Source: Theocolax elegans
Taxonomy: Eukaryota > Arthropoda > Insecta > Hymenoptera > Cerocephalidae
DNA length: 64,000 nt
NCBI GenBank assembly: GCA_026168455.1
Contig: CM047425.1
Location: 93,065,580-93,129,579 of the forward strand
Direction: 5' to 3'
This document shows positions 40,001 through 52,371 of the stretch, in pieces; position 1 is the first letter of the stretch, and each line of letters begins with the position of its first letter. The notes beneath the pieces are model-generated. The model did no database searches, had not been told where the DNA came from, and saw only the letters and a list, made by a program, of their open reading frames with translations. The position numbers and the translations under genes are program-made.

Positions 40001-43000
40001 TAATACAAAATTTCTCTCCGTGTATCTTTACTATTGCACAAAGTTAATTGTAATGATATTTATCATGACTATGGCATATATAAAATTGGGTGAATTTTAA
40101 ATTCACTTTGTATCGTAAAATTTACAAAGTCTTATATTTTTAACTATACGTATATAGATGAAATATTAAATATCTTTGAAACAAATCAACAGGCAGCAGC
40201 GTAAATCGTAATAACCGGCATTCACACTCGTCGACTCTAAGCCAAGAGACTTCGGATTCGGATCAGTGTTCAATCAAAACTCAAATCACGAATTCACAGC
40301 CAGAAACTCCGGCCAACGATATAATTGATCCACCACCACTCTACGACGTTTGTGACTCGAGCGACTCCTCAGCAAGACCCGATTACCATCAACGTCCCAA
40401 TTTCCTTGACTTGCGCGGTCCAAACGAGACTCGTCACTTTCAGTTCACCGTCGATTCGGACTGTAGTGACTACGCTGGTCCGATCATCGTCACCGACAGC
40501 GATAACTCGAATCTCGATAATTACCCGGGCCACGAAAACATTGGCGGTTTGTCCAGCGACGAGCCCGATACCAATTTTCCAACCGAACCGGTGTCTATGC
40601 CACCGTTACAGTGCAACGCCGGTTGCGCGTTCAGCTACAAAAATCCGGCCTATCAAAGCGCCAATCCGGCCTGTGGCTTGACGCTCCTCGTCGAGTCAAC
40701 CAACGTCAAGAGCAAAATCTCGCATTCCAGCGAGCAGGATATTCCAGGTATACCTTTACCTACATGCTAAGCTTTTTTTTTTTACTCTTACACAAATATA
40801 TTTTGTACATCCTTCTTTTTTCATTTTTTAGCTTCTTTACGTACACTGCGTAGATGATTTAAATTTTTATTGTTATTCATTTTTGGTATTTTTTAGTTTT
40901 ATAGATCTAAAGCGAGCATGTGATTGATTTTAGTTTTCCGATTAATTTTAAACGGCAATTTTCGTTAATATTTAAATGGCTCGATTCAACTGTAATAATT
41001 AATAAACCTTTTGTGACGAATGTAGATATTTGGATCGAACGAGTGTAAGTAGATAGACGTTCTATAAGTCAATAAATTAAAAAAATGTTATATTGTATTT
41101 TAAATATACACTGTTGACTTGACCACGATCGAATTTGATTAAAAGAACTACATCAAAATTTTATCGAAGCAAATACTCTTATTGAAATTTGAATTACCTA
41201 AAAAAATTTTACTCTGACATCTACATAAGAATTACGTAAAAAAGTTTCAAATGAACGAAAGCAATTAAAAGTCTTTATCACTGCAAGATTAAAAGTAAAT
41301 TTTAAACGTCTTTGAGCCAGTTTAAATAATATAAAATTTATTTTTTCGCCTATAGATTATTATTAATTTTATTTTTTTACGAATAATTTGGAATGATCAG
41401 TATTTATAATAATAATACATTTCAAAATTGACAAAAGATTAACTAAACAAATTAAAATCAATATATATTTTTTGTCAATTTGTATGTGTATATATGAGTA
41501 ATTTCACATTAACTGGTTCGATCAATATTATATACTGCCCTTAATTTTAGATAAAGACTGGAAATGTTTTCCAAAAGATTGAAAGAAACAAATTTTTAGG
41601 TGCAATTTTTTTCTTAAATATTTATTTTTTTGAGTTATTTATCTCAAGATCTATTGATTTTTATATTAATATTTAAAATAATGCGGCTATGACATAATTT
41701 CGAGTAGTTATTGGCCTACACTTTAGTAAAAAGTTATTCAAAGTGAAATAATTGCAAAAGTTAAAATAATGGAAATTTTGTATAAATATTGTCATATAGT
41801 TTGTACATACTAGGTTTTAAAAAATACATTTAATGTTATCTAATAAAAACTGATAGATTTTGAGACAATAGCTCCAAAAATAAATATTTTTGAAAAAAAT
41901 TGAAAAATCTCAGTTTTTTGGAACAAATTATTTTGAACACCTAAACATTTTTTTCTAGTAATCTAGAAAACATTTTCGACCTTTGTCTAAAATTTGGAGC
42001 ATTTTATAATTTTGATCCGACCAGTTCATATGAAATCACCCACATATATAAGCATAAACATCTACTATAAAATTTTATATGAATAAAAGTACTGATCTAT
42101 AATTCAATTTTAAATGATATCTGGGCGGACTTAAAATCAAATGGAATTTTATTGTAAGTAAAATCTGCTGTTATTATTGAATTATAAAAATTTTAATAGA
42201 TTATAATTCAACAGGAAAAGTTATGGGTGCTGATGATCCAGGTGGTAGTAAAGGCCTATTAAAATGGAAAGGCGTAATGTTTGCACCAAGCGATTCTGAT
42301 GAGAGTGATGGGAAGTGCAAAATTCACGAGGATAGAGATGCTATTGAATCTGCAGCTTTAGCTAGTCTCCATGAACAAGGACATGAAGTAAATAATAATT
42401 AATGATTATATAACTTATAAAGTATTTAAAAGCTTACGTATGCATTGATTTAATTGTTTAAATTAATCGTATAAAGTGCTTGAAAGCATATTTTACCATT
42501 GCAAAATTAAAAGCTCGAAAAGTAATTAGGGATTTTACAGAATTTATACTTGTAAAGTGGTTCTGAAAAAATAATGAGTATGTTTGTATCTCAAATGAAA
42601 TAATAAAAAAATAAAAGGATAGGCTTAAATAAAATTCATGTAAATTATCAATTTTAAATAGATTTACAATTTCTTATTAAAAATATTTTATATAGCAATG
42701 GTATTTGCTTATTTTGACTTAAAGTTGCGTAAGTATTTTCTGTTACCAAATGATACTAATCGATCTACAGGCCAGTTTTCCATTTCAAAAGACAAAATTA
42801 AATTTCTAGTAACATCAAATCATTTACAAGCAAATTACAAGCTTTATAAGCAAATTTACAGTTTTAAAAATATTTTTAATATTTTTTTCCAACTTACAAA
42901 ACATAGTTTAATTAGTAATAATCTTTTTCATAAACTATCACTAAATTTTAATTTAAATAGCATTTATTAATAGTTAAAAAAATAGTTGTAATATCTATTA

Positions 43001-43515
43001 TATTTATCTTTTAAATACAATACTATTATTTATAAAATAAAATATTATTCATCAATTGAATTATTTCAGGTGTTCATGGTTGAGCTGACACGAGGATGGA
43101 ATAGTCGACTTGGTTTTAGTTTACAACCGGAAGGAGAAAACACAGTGATATCTGTAGTGCACCCGGATAGTGTAGCTGCTAAAGATGGACGATTAAAACA
43201 AGGCGATATTTTAATAATGGTAATATATATATTTATTGTTGTAATTGTAAATTCTTATTAAAATTAATGAGAAATAATTTTATAATAATTTTATATATAA
43301 TATATTTGTTCTCTTTTACTGATTTTCTTTCAGTAAAAAGTACTGCTAATAATGCGTTAATAATAATTGATAATGTTGATTTATATTTTTATCTTTAGGT
43401 AAATGACGAAAGTGTAGAGCATATGTCAACGGCTAATATAATCGACTTACTTCGCAAAATCCGAGGATCCATAGGTATAACGGTATTAAGACGCAAGAAA
43501 GAAGACACAACGTGA
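34054..43515 (+). CDS. Multi-PDZ scaffold protein, C-terminal 621 residues (5' end missing)
   Basis: Eight exons fit by phase: 34054-34247, 37520-37708, 38392-38717, 39115-39278, 40193-40747, 42215-42387, 43070-43219 and 43399-43515 (TGA). The first visible exon begins two bases into a codon behind an acceptor, so earlier exons exist but were not found. PDZ 1 (visible residues ~2-85, split by the 3.3-kb intron) has a GLGLSVSGG carboxylate-binding loop and LQPGDILLAANG. PDZ 2 (~130-215, one exon) has GGSLGFTLRK and IQPGDKIIAVDGEPL. A Pro-rich stretch (PGTAPPPPPTRR) lies between them. A Ser/Asp-rich linker (~216-533) follows, then PDZ 3 (~535-617) with RLGFSLQPEG and LKQGDILIMVNDESV, ending near the C-terminus (RRKKEDTT). 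PDZ domains bind C-terminal tails of membrane proteins and organise junctions or receptors. The arrangement recalls PTPN13-, MPDZ- or FRMPD-type scaffolds, but I cannot name the orthologue. MITE-type insertions occupy two introns. Confidence 0.85.
34248..37519 (+). other. 3.3-kb intron inside PDZ domain 1
   Basis: This intron separates ...LTGLTNY from EALEVLR of the same PDZ fold, phase 0, donor GTAAGT and acceptor GTATAG. Most is AT-rich. A GC-richer island at about 36590-36870 has no good frame and may be a regulatory element. Confidence 0.7.
39430..39482. repeat. (GT)n microsatellite in an intron
   Basis: Imperfect GT dinucleotide run (gtgtatgtgtgagtgtgtgt) within the intron between PDZ-gene exons 4 and 5. 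Confidence 0.85.
39748..40022. mobile_element. 275-bp MITE with imperfect inverted repeats and TA ends
   Basis: Both ends carry TA next to CAC-type termini: left TA-CACTAAGAAAAAG, right reverse-complemented TA-CACGGAGAGAAA. The inner arms pair well: agtaaacaaatcacagattg against agtaaataaatcacagactg. There is no coding capacity. Size, TA target site and foldback shape fit a Tc1/mariner-type non-autonomous element, an inference from the ends only. It lies in the intron between PDZ-gene exons 4 and 5. Confidence 0.65.
41490..42050. mobile_element. Foldback element in a PDZ-gene intron
   Basis: Long imperfect palindrome. The left arm begins gagtaatttcacattaactg with gttcgatcaatatt and tagataaagactggaaatgt; the reverse complement of the right arm reads gggtgatttcatatgaactg, gtcggatcaaaatt and tagacaaaggtcgaaaatgt. 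Both arms run about 250 bp with moderate divergence. No coding frame. It is an old non-autonomous element in the intron between exons 5 and 6. Confidence 0.6.
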
Positions 43516-45199
43516 TGTTGAAACTACAAAACATTCGAATTAGGCGTTTTTTAGAAGAGTACGGAACTTTATTTAAATAGTTCCTCTTCTTTCACGTGTC
43601 TTACACGTAGCTAATATATTTTATACTTTTACGAACGTTTTCGCATAGAGGAAGGATCGTAAAATAAAATAATTTTTCAAACCTTTCGAGATCGAAATAA
43701 AATTCGATTCGAGAGCATGATATTTGAATAGACTGATAATTTCAAGCAATAAAATTATTTAATAATAATTCTATGAAATATTCTTGTACATACGATTGCG
43801 TTATCTGTATTATATTTATGTAATTAAATTATCGATGTCGAGTGCCTAGAAGCAAGAAGTTGTTACGAGAGGACTATAAGCATCCGAGATGTATCTGATT
43901 ATTCTCTGAAACGGAGACAATTTAAATGCAGCTATATATTGTTGCCGACGAAAAAAAGGAAGCCCATACAATAATAATCAAGTAATCAAAAATTTCAACT
44001 AATCAAATAAAATACAAAACGTACATAATTAAAAATCTATCATAGTTGAATTCTTGAAGATTTAAATCTTTGCAAATAAGCGTTTTAAGAATTACAAAAT
44101 CATTAAATGGCAATATATCTATGTAATCGATAAAAGATCTTTTAATTATTTTTGACCGTGAAGTTTTTAACAAAGAGTTAATAAATATATTACAACAGGA
44201 GAAATACCAAGTCATCAAAGAACTAATAATAAATAATTTTGCTATAATTAATGACTATATTTTGTAATTTATTGTACCGAAATAATGCGGGCGTCATTTG
44301 TAAAATACTTATATTTGTGTTTTAAAGATATAACTATACTGAATAAACGAACTTTTAAACAAAAAAAATGGATTTTACGATATGTTAATGCATAAATTTT
44401 ATTCTTATTTTGCATTACACTTGTCATTATTTGCTTTTAAAATACTTGAACATATCATACGTTTGACACACTGTATACCTATCTTTCAATTATCTAACGC
44501 CACTAAATTTAAATGGATTGTTGAAACAAAGAAAATAATAATTAAAAAAAAACACAAAAACATGTTAAAGGGTTTCTAAGCATCTGTCCTATTCTACCTG
44601 CACTGTGGTCCATTACAAAGGAAAAAGAGAACATAATTAAAAAATTGCCATGCATATATATATATATATATAGGATAGTATATAATACAAAATAAATTAT
44701 TTGATGAGAAAACAAATTTAAAGACATTATGCAAATCTAATAATTGATCAATGTAGAGTAAACGAACGTTTGAGGATGGATATAGTGAGTGACAATTTAA
44801 AAGTGAGAGTGTGAGATATTCTCCTCATGAACGAATTATACGAGATTAGGTAATAAACGTTTAACGTGAGATGAATATTCACATGATATGTATTTAATGA
44901 ATGTGATAGCTAGTTCTATGATAGAAACGTCGTTAGAATCATAAAAAAAGCTTTAACCAACGTTATAAACGATTTAACAGAAAATAAAAGACAAAGAAGT
45001 TATGTACATCCATAAAAAATTAAAGAAATACCAAAGCATAAACATGTAAATAATTAAAGACAATTTATTTTAATTCTATGCGCCTTGAATCACGAGCTCA
45101 TTATAACAATTATATAAATTATTAAAAGATTGCCAACTTCTTGTTTTCATTGTTGAAGTTAAATGCCTTTCTGCCAGACTGCGATGTTATCATGTATCA

Positions 45200-45205
45200 A
45201 ATAAA
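45200..45205 (+). terminator. Likely distal polyadenylation signal of the PDZ-scaffold gene
   Basis: AATAAA in the sense orientation, followed by a T/G-rich stretch (attgtgttatttt) about 20-30 bp downstream. The RAD18 signal faces it at 45484-45489 on the minus strand. Confidence 0.4.
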
Positions 45206-45483
45206 GTTCATCGTCTTTCGCATATTGTGTTATTTTATTCATCAATATCCTTTACTATTAATTATATTTATAGTATTAGTCGACTATAGGTTATTATTAT
45301 TATAAAGTATAAAAATTAATTTTTAGAAACCTCTAGATCGTTATTAAAAAGGTAAATAAATAAATAGAAAACTCAATGTTTTATGAATTTCAAAAATATT
45401 ATATAAATAGTTTATTTTTTTTTGTCAAACAAAAGTTAAATGCATTACACATACAATATCGCTAACTTTATCAAACATTATTT

Positions 45484-45489
45484 TTTATT
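45484..45489 (-). terminator. Polyadenylation signal of rad18
   Basis: AATAAA on the minus strand about 75 bp after the stop codon, in AT-rich DNA. Confidence 0.5.
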
Positions 45490-45563
45490 TCTTATATAAA
45501 CTGGAAACATATACAGTCTTAAATCTAGGCTTTGCCTTAATTATATGTACATAAATATTAACA

Positions 45564-48544
45564 TTAATTATGATCAAAATTAGTCTGCCGTTTACGCACA
45601 GGCCTTTTCGGTGGGTTTTGTATTTCATCCGATGGATGGTCAACTGAAGTAGTTTTTTGTCTTCCTCGGCGTCGTTTAAATGAATTATCCGAAATTGCTG
45701 GATTTTTATAACTACTCGATTCACTATCATACGAATCATCGAGATTTACTGGTTTTTGTTTATCCTCTCGTTTTATATTTTGATTATCTACATATCGTGC
45801 TGGACAATTTCTCTTTCTAATTGGTCGACGTACTTTATTTTCAATAGTAGTTGATTGACAATTTTCGTTCGCTGTAGAAGCATTATTTTCTTTCTCTACC
45901 ATAACATTATTAGCAGAAAGAGATTTATCCAATACTTCACCAGGATTTTGATTTTCAACACTTTTTGAGTCTAATACCGCTACAAAATAATAATTATGAA
46001 TAATACATAGATTTTTTATTCTTAAATAATACAGGTAACAGTAATTTTAAAATTTTTAAAAGGAAATTCATTTTTTTTATTATATAATATTTTTACGTAC
46101 CAACAAAATCAACGGAATCATCACTATTTAATAGAAGTGAATGATCAATCATTGATTTACTTAAACTCTTATCTAGAAGCATACCATTCTTTGTTTCTTC
46201 AGATGCATTGTTAACAATGACCATTGAATTTAAATCTTTCTTTGCATCTTCAACTTGATTAGTATTTACTTTTGGATCTTTGATAGTAAGTATTACAATT
46301 AATAAACTTGTATATATGATAAAAAAATACAAAAAAAGTACGATTACATACGCTTATCTAAGAATTCATTACTGCTGGTATTGCTGATATCATCAAAGGT
46401 AAAATCATTAATAATAGAATTGCACAATTCCCTAGCTACAGTCTCTTGATCATCTTTTACTATAGAGCTATCTTTCGTAAGTGTTGAATTTAATGATGCA
46501 ATAGACGTTGATTTGCTCAATGACTTATTAGATAATTTAACTTTTTTACGAATTACACTTTTGTTTAAAACAGGACTGTTCGGTATATCACAGTCTGTTG
46601 AATCATCGGTTGAAAGATTAAAAGGACTGCTAGAAGTATTTTCTAAATTTGCTTTTGACTCATTAATTTTTAAAAAATTTTCTCTATTTTTTAAAGGACT
46701 TCCAGATGCACTAGTACATGAACCAGAATCATTTAAATTTGTTGAAAGATACCTACTTACTGGATCGTCACTTCTATAATGCTGTAAAGGACAAGATTCG
46801 TCGGAATCTGAATCCTGAAACGCAATATTATTTGATGGATTGATAGAGATTTCTTCACTTTCTGAAATAATTTCAGTGTCCGTTGAAGTGGTTGATGTAA
46901 GGTTTGATAAAGAGGCTTTTTCTCGTTCTGCTTTCTCGATTTTTCTACGATTTCTAACTTCTTCAACAAGTTTATCGAAACTTGATTTATGAGCTTCTCC
47001 TAAAGTACAATATATAATAAATATTAGTTAGATATATTTAGAAATATTTTATATTAAAATACATACTGTAATTTTTATGTGCTTCTTCTATCTTTTCTTC
47101 CTTAGCATTTCTTTCAATTTGTAACCTCTGAAAAATATGTATATACATTTATCTAATTTAATATTTATGATTTTTTTTAATTAGAATAAAAATTATTACT
47201 GCAGTCGTTGTTGAAGATGCTGCCACTAAAAAGCTGTCCATTTTACGTTCTTGTTTTTCTTCCATTTCACATTGTCTTATCAGTTCAGAAATAGGTCTAG
47301 GATCTATTTTATCACATTCAGCATTGTATATAGTAGAATATCTAGTAAATCGATTTTCTAAAGCTCTTCGATCACCTTGTGTAGATAAACCGAATTCTTT
47401 CATTTTTTTACGCAGCTCTGCATCCTTCATAACTCGGAGAACAAGTTTAGGGAAAGGAGGTCGTTTAGTAACATTCCTATTTATTGAAAATAATTATTAA
47501 CTACTAATTAAATTATTAATTAAATAAGAAATTAATAATTGACACTTACACTTTTTCTTTTATATTTCCCTCATTAACTTCTCTTTTAAGACACGCGTCT
47601 AAATGTACATTAATGTGATGTTCTGAAATGTCAACACTGCACACTGGACAAGATACTGTTTTTACATTCAAAATAGGTAAAACTACTTCTTTTCTTTTAG
47701 GTGTACTAAATATTTTTGCAATGCTTGGTATAACATTAGGTGATCTGCTTGTGCTTGGACTAGAAATACTACTAACGGATGTTCCTACTGAGGAAGAATT
47801 TGAAGCAGATGATTTTTTTACACTACAACTTGTTTCTAAAACACTTGGTGATTTTGGTATCAGTTCAATTCTATTTCGAATTGGCCGGATTGGGGGTGTA
47901 CTAGGTGTCTTGGGGGCTTCAACTTGTTGAACAACATTTTGCTCTTGTTGTTGAATTGCTGTATTGTAAATTTTTCTATTTTGTATAAGAATTAAAACTT
48001 TTTCTCTCATTTGTATGAAATGCTGAATTATACCATCCATTGTACGATTTACATAAAGATCTTTTTCGAAAAAAACATGAAAACAAAGTGGACATTGTGC
48101 TTTATAATGTAAATACTTTCGAATGCATAACGAACAATCTGCAAAAATTAATTTATTATTTACATTATTAAATTACTTATTTAATTTATAAAATCCTAAA
48201 CTTACAATTGTGGGAACATGGAGTTATTACTGCTGTATCCATATATTCATAACAAATTCCACATATCATTAATTCTTCAATTCGCTAAAAATAAGTAAAT
48301 AAATACAAAAGAATAAATAAAAGCATTACATTTAATTATTGTATATTAACATACGCCTATATAGAATTTATTGTTAATAATCATAAGGTAATATAGAATC
48401 ACATTATTACAATCACTTCAATTTTTTCATCAATCATTTAATATAATGTAAAGTAAAACACAATATAGATTAAAAATAAGTAATAATATATACCTTAAAT
48501 TCGCTGAATTCTTCTGGCCACGCAATTTCTTTTACTTTTGACAT
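45564..48544 (-). CDS. rad18: E3 ubiquitin-protein ligase RAD18 (8 exons, 765 aa)
   Basis: Exons by GT-AG and phase: 48494-48544, 48206-48284, 47550-48138, 47200-47476, 47067-47127, 46352-46999, 46101-46277 and 45564-45979, 766 codons with the stop. An in-frame TAA lies just upstream of the ATG. Domains are in RAD18 order: RING C3HC4 (C25, C28, C40, H42, C45, C48, C59, C62), UBZ4 zinc finger (C207, C210, H222, C226 in CPVCSVDISEHHINVHLDAC), SAP domain (~258-292, LRKKMKEFGLSTQGDRRALE) and a charged RAD6-binding helix (~333-385, EEKIEEAHKNYREAHKSSFD), which closely resembles the vertebrate segment. RAD18 pairs with the E2 RAD6 and mono-ubiquitinates PCNA at stalled forks, recruiting translesion polymerases; it acts in the nucleus. 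The C-terminal ~380 residues are Ser/Asn-rich and end in a basic stretch (KRPVRKRQ); they are longer and less conserved than in vertebrates. The last exons have less certain splice sites. The gene is convergent with the PDZ-scaffold gene. Confidence 0.9.
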
Positions 48545-49400
48545 TTTAAATATGTTTTAAAAATATATAAATATGCTTTTAAGGTTAACTTGTAAATAAA
48601 ATCTTTCTATATTGAATCAATCAAGTAATATTACATTATCATTTCTTTACATAATACTTAAAATACAACAATTAGGTAATACTAGAAACAAGAATATAAA
48701 TATTTACATTATTAAACATTGTAATAACGTGAAAGCAGAAGATACTATTGTTTTCTTTACTATTCACTATGAATGCTTTGTGTATATATATATATACGTA
48801 TGTAGTATGTACAGCTGGATACACTTGTAAAACGCCCGCCTTTTTTGGTCGCTGTAAATGCGTTGCGCGCGCATTTTAACCGTCGATAAAATAGAAATTG
48901 CAGCTATCTCTATAGAAATGCTATGAATGTGCAAAAAGTAGTTGTTAGGTGGCGCTAGTATTACCGCGATTTATTTAAACTGAAAAATGTAGTTGTTTCG
49001 GCAGTACACATACCTACCAAAATTGGAACGACATAGAGTCTTAACTTATCAAAACAACTTTAGTCTTTTTTCCATATACTATCAAAAACATCTTTGAAAC
49101 ATGAATTCCTAAAAAGCAATAAAATCAATGCAATCTTAAAATTTATAGACAAATGTAACATTTATATTTAATCGACAATTTATTTTTTAAATAATAAAAT
49201 TATATAAGTATAAATCATTACTTACTCTCCGATACTATTATGAAACATCTATTACTTTTCATATTTATTGGATTTATTTTTTATCACACATTTTGTAATA
49301 GGCGTATGTGTAAGGGCTAATTCAAATTAGCCAATGACGTGGATACATGCACTTACAAGGAGAGGACTAACCCTGCGGGAAACGGATCTTTTCCAAACCC
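48545..49400. promoter_or_regulatory. Upstream region of rad18 with a GC-rich patch
   Basis: AT-rich DNA upstream of the RAD18 ATG contains a TA microsatellite (48785-48797) and a GC-rich patch at about 48830-48970 (cgcccgcc, gcgcgcgc, ggtggcgctagta). The patch is the likeliest core promoter, by position and composition only. No TATA box is assigned. Confidence 0.35.
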
Positions 49401-49409
49401 CAGGATATG

Positions 49410-49975
49410 TTTTTCTACCATAAAAATATCAAGAAAGCCATCAGTTATAAATTCTAATGCCTTTTCTTACGATAGATATACGCAAATAACGAAAAAACTC
49501 GCCAAAGAAATTCTCAAATTTGATCGCTTATAACTCGGAAAGAAATAATTATATGCTTCAAAATTTAAATCCAAAAGAAAACTGGGATCGAGTAGATTTG
49601 ATTTAAAAAAAAGATGCTTAAATATCTTTATTTGGCCAAAAGTTATGAAAGAAATAAGAGTAGCAGTATTTTGATAAATATTTTTAATTAAAAAATGTAT
49701 TAATTTTCATATCAAAATATCGTTAAATTCTTATTTCTTTCATAACTTTTGACCAAGTAAGGTATTTAAGCATCTTTTTTTAAATCAAATCTACTCGATC
49801 TCAGTTTTCTTTTGGATTTAAATTTGAAACATATATTTATTTCTTTCCGAGTTATAAGCGATCAAACCTAAGGGTTATTTTGGCGAGTTTTTTGGTTATT
49901 TGCTTATATTTACCGTAAGAAAGAGCATTGGAATCTATAACTTCGGCTCTCTTCATAGTTTTATAGTAGAAAAAT
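49410..49975. mobile_element. Foldback element, about 280-bp arms
   Basis: Near-continuous palindrome centred at about 49690. The left arm has ttttctaccataaaaatatc, tcttacgatagatatacgca, gatcgcttataactcggaaa and gagtagatttgatttaaaaa; the right arm reverse-complemented has ttttctactataaaactatg, tcttacggtaaatataagca, gatcgcttataactcggaaa and gagtagatttgatttaaaaa. Arm identity is high in the centre. No coding capacity. The left arm is preceded by a stretch (gggaaacggatcttttccaa) that is also found at the related copy near 54150. Confidence 0.7.
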
Positions 49976-50469
49976 TAATAAATAATATGAATTATTATTT
50001 TATTACTATCGCTACTTCATTATTCAGTATGACTAATATATGAAAAAATGTCAAATAAATTTTGTAGTAGATAGAAAGTTAAATTGACACAAAAATGCAT
50101 GAACTGAAATTTTTTATTTTAAGTGTCATTCTAATTTTACTGAATAATATGAATAATTCTGTGTTTAACAATTGAATCAATAAACAAAAAATTAGTCAAG
50201 TTTTATTGGCTGCACTGTATTAATTATTTGGAATCATACAAAGGTTTCTTGAGTTTGTAATTAATGTTTAATAATATCTCTTAATATGAATTAACATGGT
50301 GCTGTAACACGAATTAATAATCGTACTTAACCTGGATTGACGAAGCCCATAATTGTATACGATCAAAACGAGCGACTAAATTTCTATGACGCTTTTGCAT
50401 AGTTAACATTATTGTTGGGTATTGTTGGTGCAGCATGATCGATCATGAAATCCTTACAAGTGCCTTTTC

Positions 50470-52147
50470 ATTATCATGTTATAAAAGTTCTAACATTCAT
50501 TTTTTCACTTACATTGCTTTTTAAGTTTAACTCAAACTAAATCTTCCCGTGTAAAAAAAAGTCTAGGGAACGTCTGGGAAAAGTCTAGCTTATAAAGTCT
50601 TGGCAAAATCTAGCTGGTGAGACTACCCCATACTTTTAGCCAGACTTAATATATTTTATTTTAAAAGTCTGGGATAAATCAATCAGACTTTATCCCGCAC
50701 ATTTTGCCAGACTTTATAATTATTTTTAAAAGTCTGGGATAATTCAACCAGACTTTCTCCCAGACTTCTCACTACATCCACGACATATTTTGAGCTATCA
50801 AACTCACAAAACCACCAGATACTTATCTATCACATAAGAAAAAAGTCACCAACGTTTTTCGTGTATCTCGCGACAACAAACTGATGAAATGGTTATGTTA
50901 TAATTATAAAAACAGAATCATCAAATTGAAGTTGGTTTTCATATCGTTTTGTAAATAGTAAAAATTGGAATTTTGTATAGAAAAGGCATTACTTACACAA
51001 AATTGGTATTTTATTATACTTGCGTATGATTTTAAATAGGGTCACGTAGAAAGTATAGCTTTTATGACGCTGATTTTATTTCGTAAAAAGAAAATTGGAG
51101 AAACACTTTTACAATTGCACCATCGATGTAATGATTTTTCGTTGACGAAACCTGATTTTACCTGTGAATATATTACAACATTTCAATGTCTATTATAATA
51201 ATAAAAATGACAAAAAGTTGTAAAATTGTTGTTACAATCATTTCTTTATTTAATTATCATGTTATAAAAGTTCTAACATTCATTTTTTCACTTACATTGC
51301 TTTTTAAGTTTAACTCAAACTAAATCTTCCCGTGTAAAAAAAAGTCTAGGGAACGTCTGGGAAAAGTCTAGCTTATAAAGTCTTGGCAAAATCTAGCTGG
51401 TGAGACTACCCCATACTTTTAGCCAGACTTAATATATTTTATTTTAAAAGTCTGGGATAAATCAATCAGACTTTATCCCGCACATTTTGCCAGACTTTAT
51501 AATTATTTTTAAAAGTCTGGGATAAATAAGCCATACTTTCTCCCACACATTTTACTAGACTTTATAATTATTTTTAAAAGTCTGGGATAATTCAACCAGA
51601 CTTTCTCCCAGACTTCTCCCTCGTCGAATCTTCGTCGCACTGCAGCTTCCAAACATAAAATTTATATTGTATCTAATTAATAGAAACACTACATCCACGA
51701 CATGTTTTGAGCTATCAAACTCACAAAACCACCAGATACTTATCTATCACATAAGAAAAAAGTCACCAATGTTTTTCGTGTATCTCGCGACAACAAACTG
51801 ATAAAATGGTTAGGTTACAATTATAAAAACACAATCATCAAATTGAAGTTAGTTTTCATATCGTTTTGTAAATAGTAAAAATTACTTACACAAAATTGGT
51901 ATTTTATTATAAGTACTTGCGTATAATTTTAAATAGGGTCACGTAGAAAGTATAGCTTTTATGACGCTGATTTTATTTCGTAAAAAGAAAATTGGAGAAA
52001 CACTTTTACAATTGCACCATCGATGTAATGATTTTTCGTTGACGAAACCTGATTTTACCTGTGAATATATTACATTTCAATGTCTATTATAATAATAAAA
52101 ATGACAAAAAGTTGTAAAATTGTTGTTACAATCATTTCTTTATTTAA
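50470..52147. repeat. Recent tandem duplication of a ~0.8-kb repeat unit
   Basis: Copy 1 (50470-51252, 783 bp) and copy 2 (51253-52147, about 895 bp) are near-identical and directly adjacent. Both begin attatcatgttataaaagtt and end tttctttatttaa. Copy 2 keeps one more internal unit (around 51520-51580) and a ~75-bp stretch (around 51620-51695) missing in copy 1. Within each copy several segments of AAGTCTGGGATAA and its reverse complement (ttatccCAGACTT) alternate, starting cccgtgtaaaaaaaagtcta, suggesting a non-autonomous element with subterminal inverted motifs. No coding frame. Confidence 0.8.
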
Positions 52148-52154
52148 ATTGAAG

Positions 52155-52155
<1 letters not shown>

Positions 52156-52186
<31 letters not shown>

Positions 52187-52187
52187 G
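52156..52187. repeat. (TAA)n microsatellite
   Basis: About ten tandem TAA/AAT units directly after the tandem duplication and 185 bp upstream of the next gene's ATG. Confidence 0.9.
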
Positions 52188-52371
52188 AGATAATATACGA
52201 TGGTATGCTTATCAGAGAGATCCTCTTAATCTCGAATAAATAATGTATCAGTACAATATCTTGACAATCATCGATACGAAAGACTTAGCTTTTAAATACA
52301 TAATTTTCTACAAGAGTGACGATCGGATGTTACTTTTACACTGCACAGTCGCAATATAGAGTGCATACAAG

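Larger units (their letters stand above)
43516..45563. other. 3' UTR / intergenic region between convergent genes
   Basis: It follows the PDZ-gene stop and reaches the RAD18 stop on the other strand. An early AATAAA lies near 43663 and a later, well-placed one at 45200-45205 followed by GT-rich DNA, so the PDZ transcript may have a 3' UTR of up to 1.7 kb. Two Pumilio-type TGTANATA motifs occur on the plus strand (43785-43792 and 45045-45052). A TA microsatellite lies at about 44655-44674. No protein-coding frame is supported. Confidence 0.55.

Noticed and set aside
47628..47930. 100-codon plus-strand frame
   Set aside because: Antisense shadow of RAD18 exon 3.
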